A stretch of 64,000 bases of DNA from Metallyticus violacea. Its lineage: Eukaryota; Arthropoda; Insecta; Mantodea; Metallyticidae. The notes beneath the pieces were generated by a model. The model searched no databases. It was not told the origin of the DNA and was given only the letters and a program-made list of their open reading frames with translations. Both the position numbers and the translations under genes were made by a program. The stretch is from positions 77,910,001-77,974,000 of the forward strand of contig CM060831.1 of NCBI GenBank assembly GCA_030762175.1. The letters are read 5' to 3'. Shown piece after piece: positions 59,275-64,000 of this stretch. Positions within the stretch are counted from its first letter, which is position 1, and every line of letters begins with the position of its first letter.

Positions 59275-60335
59275 CCTTTTTAGCGAACTCCGAAATATTG
59301 CGGTTGTACCCATGAATAGATTTTTTAAAATGTCTTGAAATCTTCATCGATCTTACTTATAAGACACAAAAATTACGATGAAAAAAAATACATATAAATC
59401 ACACACATATGTCTGTTAACGCTGTAGGGCTGCGATTTTTGTTTTTCTCTCAATGAAATTCGCCATAACGATCAATTAACAAACTAATCATCAATTAAAA
59501 AACAGCAAAATTGTACCTTTAGGAGTGGGGACTGACCTGAAGCAATGCGCACACACATGTTACCTCTGTTAACATTCTGGCAACAGCAATTTTTGTTGTT
59601 TCTCAACGAAACTCAACATATAATGGCCAATTAAACGATTCGTCGATAGCAAAATTAGATCATTGGGGGTGGGGATTAACCTATAGCAATTTTAAAAATC
59701 ATTATAGCGGCTGCAATGTTTGTTTCTTTTCAACTAACTGTATATACCATTGAAATAAAATAATAAAAACAGTTTCCGAAATCGGACTATTAGGAGCGGG
59801 GTTTATTACCTGAAACTCAAAATTTAAAAATCGCTTCAATTGTACCAATATTTCCTTTTCTGAACGAAACTTTATATATATATATATAATAAGAAAATAT
59901 ATATATATTATATATATAATATATAAAATAAGAAAAATAGTTTCTGAAAATAACGGAAATCGGACTATTATAAGGGGGTATACCTGAAAACCGAAATTTA
60001 AAGTATAGGCGTTAACCTAAGGCGAAAATTTAAAAATCGCTCTAGCGGCCGCAATTTTTGTTTTTTCTAAATGAAACTTGGGCATAAGCTATTGAAATAA
60101 AACATGAAAAATAATTTCTGAAAATCAGCGAAATCAGAGTATTAGGAGTGAGGGTTTAGCTGAAACTCAAAATTTAAAAATTGCTCTAGCAACACCAATA
60201 TTTGTTTTTTGCAACGAAACTCGCCATTTAAATAAAGTAAGAAAAATAGTTTCTGAAAATCAGAGAAATCAGGCCATTAGGAGTGGAATATGCTTGAAAC
60301 CCGAAAATTAAAAAGCGCTCTAAGCGTACTGTAAG
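59275..60335 (+). repeat. Tandem-unit dispersed repeat, copy 2 (six units)
   Basis: Leader tttttagcgaactccgaa then attgcggttgtacccatgaa as in copy 1 at 16645. Units begin at about 59431, 59586, 59712, 59845, 60050 and 60195 with a g/ccaat-tttgtttttt phrase and repeat aagaaaaatagtttctgaaa, atcagcgaaatcaga-type, ttaggagtg and ctgaaactcaaaatttaaaa. Spacing is 126-155 bp except one of 205 bp, which contains a TA-rich insertion (59875-59935). Twice the unit number of copy 1. Confidence 0.82.
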
Positions 60336-61974
60336 TAATACCCTTTACAAATTTGATTTAGTGGGAATTCGCTTATTTATGTAGCTCCTGCGCAAAGGAT
60401 TGTTTTCTTCGTGGCCGGTATCAACGTGTACCGCAGTCTACAAGTCTTATCTCATTCAAATAACGAAACAGAGGGAGTGTATCGTTTACTTGACTTTCCC
60501 CGCAGACCAGAGGTAGAGCTGCAATACCGAACGGCAGCGGAGAGAGTCGAACTCCTCAGTGGTGACCGCATGTAAAAGTGTAAACATTGCATGATGTAAC
60601 CTACGCGTTGTCTCCGTACGTTTCTGGCTGCAGTATGTTCTACTTGTTTACAACTACTTTTTAATTTTTTACCACGCGTTGTCTTATTGGAATTCGCAAT
60701 TAATTCACACACACGTTAACCTTAACACTAACCTCGGGTAAATCCTAGAAACCGGTGGACCCTGTGCTTTGCTGCGGCTCGCTACGGCCTATGCTGGACT
60801 CCTTTTCGTAAATACAAGTTAATCACTGTGGCAAATCACCTCTAACTCCGGCAGAGGAGGGGGGAAAAGAATCAGAATGTGAGAATTCGAGCCCACTACC
60901 TTCACAACTATAGCATGACCATCTTATCGTCTAGCTATTATTTCGTCAAAGTTGCATTTCCTTGCATTTGGCTGCGGGTAATTCAAATGTATCGTTTAGC
61001 TGCTTTTCATAGGCTCCACAAGTAAGATATTTACCAATGTAGCTGTTACATAGAGCGCGCGTGTATGTGATGACCCTTATCAATTTTTCCGTTCGTGCAG
61101 GCGAGAGGCCTCGAAAACAAAATCGTATTGTACTTAAGAAGACTTGGATAGATAAAAACACACACATTAAAGTCATTGGGAAAACACTTAAAACGGTGGT
61201 CTTATGGTACCTATCTAACTATCACTTTCTGGTATGAAAAAGGGCTTCATACAAGAAAGCAATTGGATATTTAGATCGAAAAATGAATTCTGATTATTAT
61301 CACTTAATGACAGCTGCTACATTGAATTGCTTCCTGAACATTTTTCTAAATTACAAGAAATAGGGAAATATAATAATAATAATAATAGTGGACAGTAGTT
61401 TATATTACACGACCATTTTAAACAACATTTCAAACACATCTAGCAGAAAATTTAAATTATTGGTTGGCTTGAGGGAAAGAGAGACAGATTTTTAGCTACA
61501 GTACCCAAAACTGAGCTAATATGACACTATTACGGTTGGAAAATATTCGAGATGTATTATCTTATCGTAAGATAATAAGATTTCCTCCTTATCACATCAT
61601 GTCATAATCAAATGGAACATATTTGGACTTCGATAAAGCGGCAGGTTGTAAATAGAAATAATTTGTACTTTTAACTGAAGTACATGGAAATGTTATTAAG
61701 GTGACACAGACAGAAACTACAAGATGAATTGACGAAATTCTAGAAATAATTATTGTGATATGTGACGAGCAAAGGTAGTAAGACGCCGCTGTCTTGCTCA
61801 TCTCATTTTATTTTTTTAAACACTAGTGCGGTCATCTAAAAAGCCATACCAACGTTTTATGTTATTTCTTCTCCTGCCGCTGCATGAAGATATTATAATG
61901 TTAATGTTACGCGTCTAATGATCCTATTTATAAATATAAAATGTTTCATTAACTCATTGCACATTGGCAAAGGA
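60336..61974. other. No gene recognised
   Basis: Near 60885-60960 the minus strand has a tRNA-like pair (tagctagacgataagatggt, then a B box gggctcgaattctcac), possibly a lone SINE head or tRNA pseudogene without a clear body. 60400-60720 is moderately GC-richer, with an antisense open frame that resembles nothing. Confidence 0.4.
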
Positions 61975-62335
61975 GGATACTTCGGCATCTCTGTCTTGTT
62001 CACGTTTGTGCCTACTTCCCCAGTAGGACACTCCGGGAGGAAGGGTAGTGGTGAGGGAAACACCGCATAAGTGGCGACACCTTCTTCCCCCTCTCCTCAG
62101 AAAGTTCGCTTCCATTCACATCACACCGCGCTAGCCCTCGCTTTTCCCCTGGCATTTTCCACCAACGGAATGAAATTATATGTATTGGGAGAGAGGAAAA
62201 TTCATGGAATATAAATATCTATCTTAGCATTCACTAAGTGATCAGGGAGAGAGAGAGAGAGAGAAGACTCAGGACGTTTCGAATGAGTTTCAGCGTTAGC
62301 ACCTGAGCCACCCCGCTGTTTCCTTAACACATACA
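61975..62335 (-). mobile_element. SINE-F copy 2
   Basis: Minus strand: A box region gtggctcaggtgctaacgct, B-box-like cattcgaaacgtcc, a (TC)n stretch, then aatttcattccgttggtgga, gaagcgaactttctgagga, gtttccctcaccactaccct and tcctcccggagtg. Same order as 23835-24085 and better preserved. Confidence 0.7.
62245..62264. repeat. (GA)n simple repeat
   Basis: About nine GA units inside SINE-F copy 2, between head and body. Confidence 0.9.
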
Positions 62336-62339
62336 GTGG

Positions 62340-63555
62340 CCGTCTTATTTGGTTTGTGAGATAAGGGCATATGCAATTAATGCTCTATAACTTCTACATT
62401 TTCACAAACACAGAGCTGAAATGTTGTTTATAAATGTAATGTTTTAGAATGCATTATTTAACAGACCCAAAGTTACTACCAAGTTAAATTGCTTTACCTA
62501 AAATAGTTTGAGGAAAGCCACTCAAAGATGATGAAAAAAAAATGTAAGTTGAGAAAACTTAGGATAAAGTTTCACATTCATTTCCATTAAGGCTGGGGAG
62601 CTGAGTCCATAAAACTGCAGCAGGAAGGTAGCTTAGGAGGAAGGAAATGGAGGAGGTGAAAGATGAGGCCAACACTAATAAAACTCTTTCATCTTTGAGG
62701 TGCATTTTCTCAGAAACTATTTTCGGTAAAGCAATGAGATATGACAAGTTTTATAACAAACATTCTGCTCAATCCAGAAGTATAGCTGTAGGGTATATGA
62801 ATATGTCATGCTATAGTATAAAAAGTTTATCTTTAGCACACGGCAAAATTTTGTTTCGTACGGCAACGTCACGCTAGTAGCTATTTCATTTTTTCAAATC
62901 TTATTAGAATTATTTTTCAGGTATGAAACCTTGAAAGTATGCACTAGATTCTCAGTTAATTAAAAAAAATAGGTTTTTAATGGTCTATATTTACTCGTAT
63001 ATAAATAAACGAAACAGAACTGCTGAGGTAAAGTTTACAATTATAGAAATATACGAAGTGGTGTATTTAAACTTTCCATCTGCACATTCTGTATCTTGCA
63101 AATTTTATGTTCAGTCACTATGCAATTGTTATCTGCTTCCAGTCTCTTAGGTCATTGTAGTCATGAGATTTTTAATATTTTTTTAATATTTAGTTCAATT
63201 ATTAACGGGAATTGTGGTTTTTCTACTTTGCTCTTCCTATATTAAAAGACACAAAAACTTACTTGATCCCTGTTTTAATGTTTTAAGTCATCAAATGCAT
63301 TTTCGGCTTCTTGCTTCATACCATTTTATTGAATGCTTGATCATATTCCCATTTCTGAGTAGGTCAGCGTGTAAATGTACACATCAATAGGACGTCATGG
63401 CATACACCGCAGTTGTAAATTAACACATAAAGCATCCAATCTTATATTGTTAGGAGGAAGCAAAGTTTAAACCAGAAGTATAAAATGTGGGTAAAGCATA
63501 AATAAATGTCCTTTTAAGACATTTAAATGCCTTTTGTCATTGTCACAACATTCTA

Positions 63556-63557
<2 letters not shown>
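62340..63557. other. No gene recognised
   Basis: AT-rich. The open frame at 62647-62877 shows no known domain. Confidence 0.5.

Positions 63558-63593
<36 letters not shown>
63558..63593. repeat. (TA)n microsatellite
   Basis: About 18 TA units, which create a poly-Ile/Tyr artefact frame. Confidence 0.95.
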
Positions 63594-63598
<5 letters not shown>

Positions 63599-63652
63599 AC
63601 GCAAGTTATTACTAACACCTACACACTTAATAGGTACATTTATTCGCCATTA

Positions 63653-64000
63653 TCAAGCAAGAAAAGGCTGGTACTGCCTCCCTTCATTTTCCATACATTT
63701 CTGACATCGGTTTATGATTACTCTCTACAGATCCCTCTGAGAAATGGAAGAAATTTCTTAACGAATATTATTCTACAGTTCATATAATGCATGTGGATTT
63801 GTTTTGTACACTTTTCCCTTGATGCCCCCCAGACGCTAAATCCGCAGGGAGCCATATGTTGTTAGTTATGACTCTATCGTCGAATATTTCATGAATTGCA
63901 TGAAAGGAGACATGGACTGTAAGTGTCGTTACAGAGTCGTGTTGGAAGGTACGTTCCCTCACAGCTAATTCAGGGGAAAAGAGTTGCACACACTTATCAC
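63653..64000 (-). pseudogene. Tc1/mariner-like transposase relic, cut by window end
   Basis: Minus strand: RTFQHDSVTTLTVHVSFHAI then HEIFDDRVITNN, the second catalytic region (usual FQQDGA--HTA------L-E-F-DRVIS), followed by a damaged third region (WLPADLASGGHQGKSVQNKS against WPPRSPDLTP--FFLWGHLKGKVYKNKP), EISSISQRDL and finally CMEN with NEGRQYQPFLA and a stop at 63653, where GGHFQHLL-like is usual. Same group as the relics at 32600 and 44075. The N-terminal half would lie beyond the window. Confidence 0.75.

Noticed and set aside
60885..60960. Possible tRNA gene on the minus strand
   Set aside because: A B-box-like stretch is present but stems do not fold into a cloverleaf; at best a decayed SINE head.
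1..64000. CRISPR array, operon-like gene clusters or bacterial promoters
   Set aside because: No spaced direct repeats of CRISPR type; repeats present are microsatellites, SINEs and the ~140-bp tandem units. Composition and transposon content are eukaryotic.

Overview
This window looks like intergenic or deep-intronic DNA from a large, repeat-rich, AT-rich arthropod genome, most likely an insect. The signs are several families of degenerate mariner/Tc1-type transposases, tRNA-derived SINEs, I- and RTE-type non-LTR retrotransposon fragments, hAT and PIF/Harbinger remnants and long (TAA)n/(TA)n microsatellites. There is no bacterial gene organisation. A polyneopteran insect (cockroach/termite type) is a guess from the general repeat style, not something shown. 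No protein-coding host gene or convincing exon was found; open frames longer than 60 codons are antisense to repeats, microsatellite artefacts, or of a length expected by chance in AT-rich DNA.

The one gene that looks intact is an intronless tRNA-Arg(UCU) on the minus strand at 29662-29734, with a complete cloverleaf and a T6 Pol III terminator. Nearly everything else that can be identified is transposon fossil.

Layout. 1-9.0 kb: end of a Tc1/mariner-like element, an RT fragment plus SINE-A tail, two different mariner relics, then a third mariner relic interrupted by a SINE-B copy, an endonuclease fragment, a hAT tail, a SINE-C copy and an RTE-type RT tail. 9.7-13.9 kb: microsatellite, SINE-B with a perfect 12-bp target duplication, two internally deleted mariner-like elements, a dispersed repeat with a tRNA-like core, and a second SINE-C. 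15.8-26.1 kb: SINE-B, a repeat carrying internal ~140-bp tandem units, the inverted partner of the tRNA-like repeat, a partial hAT, SINE-F and SINE-A. 26.8-41 kb: a transposase N-terminal relic, the tRNA gene, and SINE-A/B/G copies, several with clear target-site duplications, plus a short mariner MITE and an RT fragment. 44-57.2 kb: a densely nested zone with a Tc1/mariner-like tail, an I-group non-LTR relic with RNase H, three more mariner relics, a PIF/Harbinger element (TTA duplication) with a mariner inserted in it, and a non-autonomous hAT with a perfect 8-bp duplication. 59-64 kb: a second tandem-unit repeat, SINE-F, and a transposase relic running off the window end.

No new functional system is visible. 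The value of the window is in its nested insertions, which give relative ages, and in several apparently separate SINE and dispersed-repeat families. SINE families are labelled A to G here for convenience only; they are not database names.
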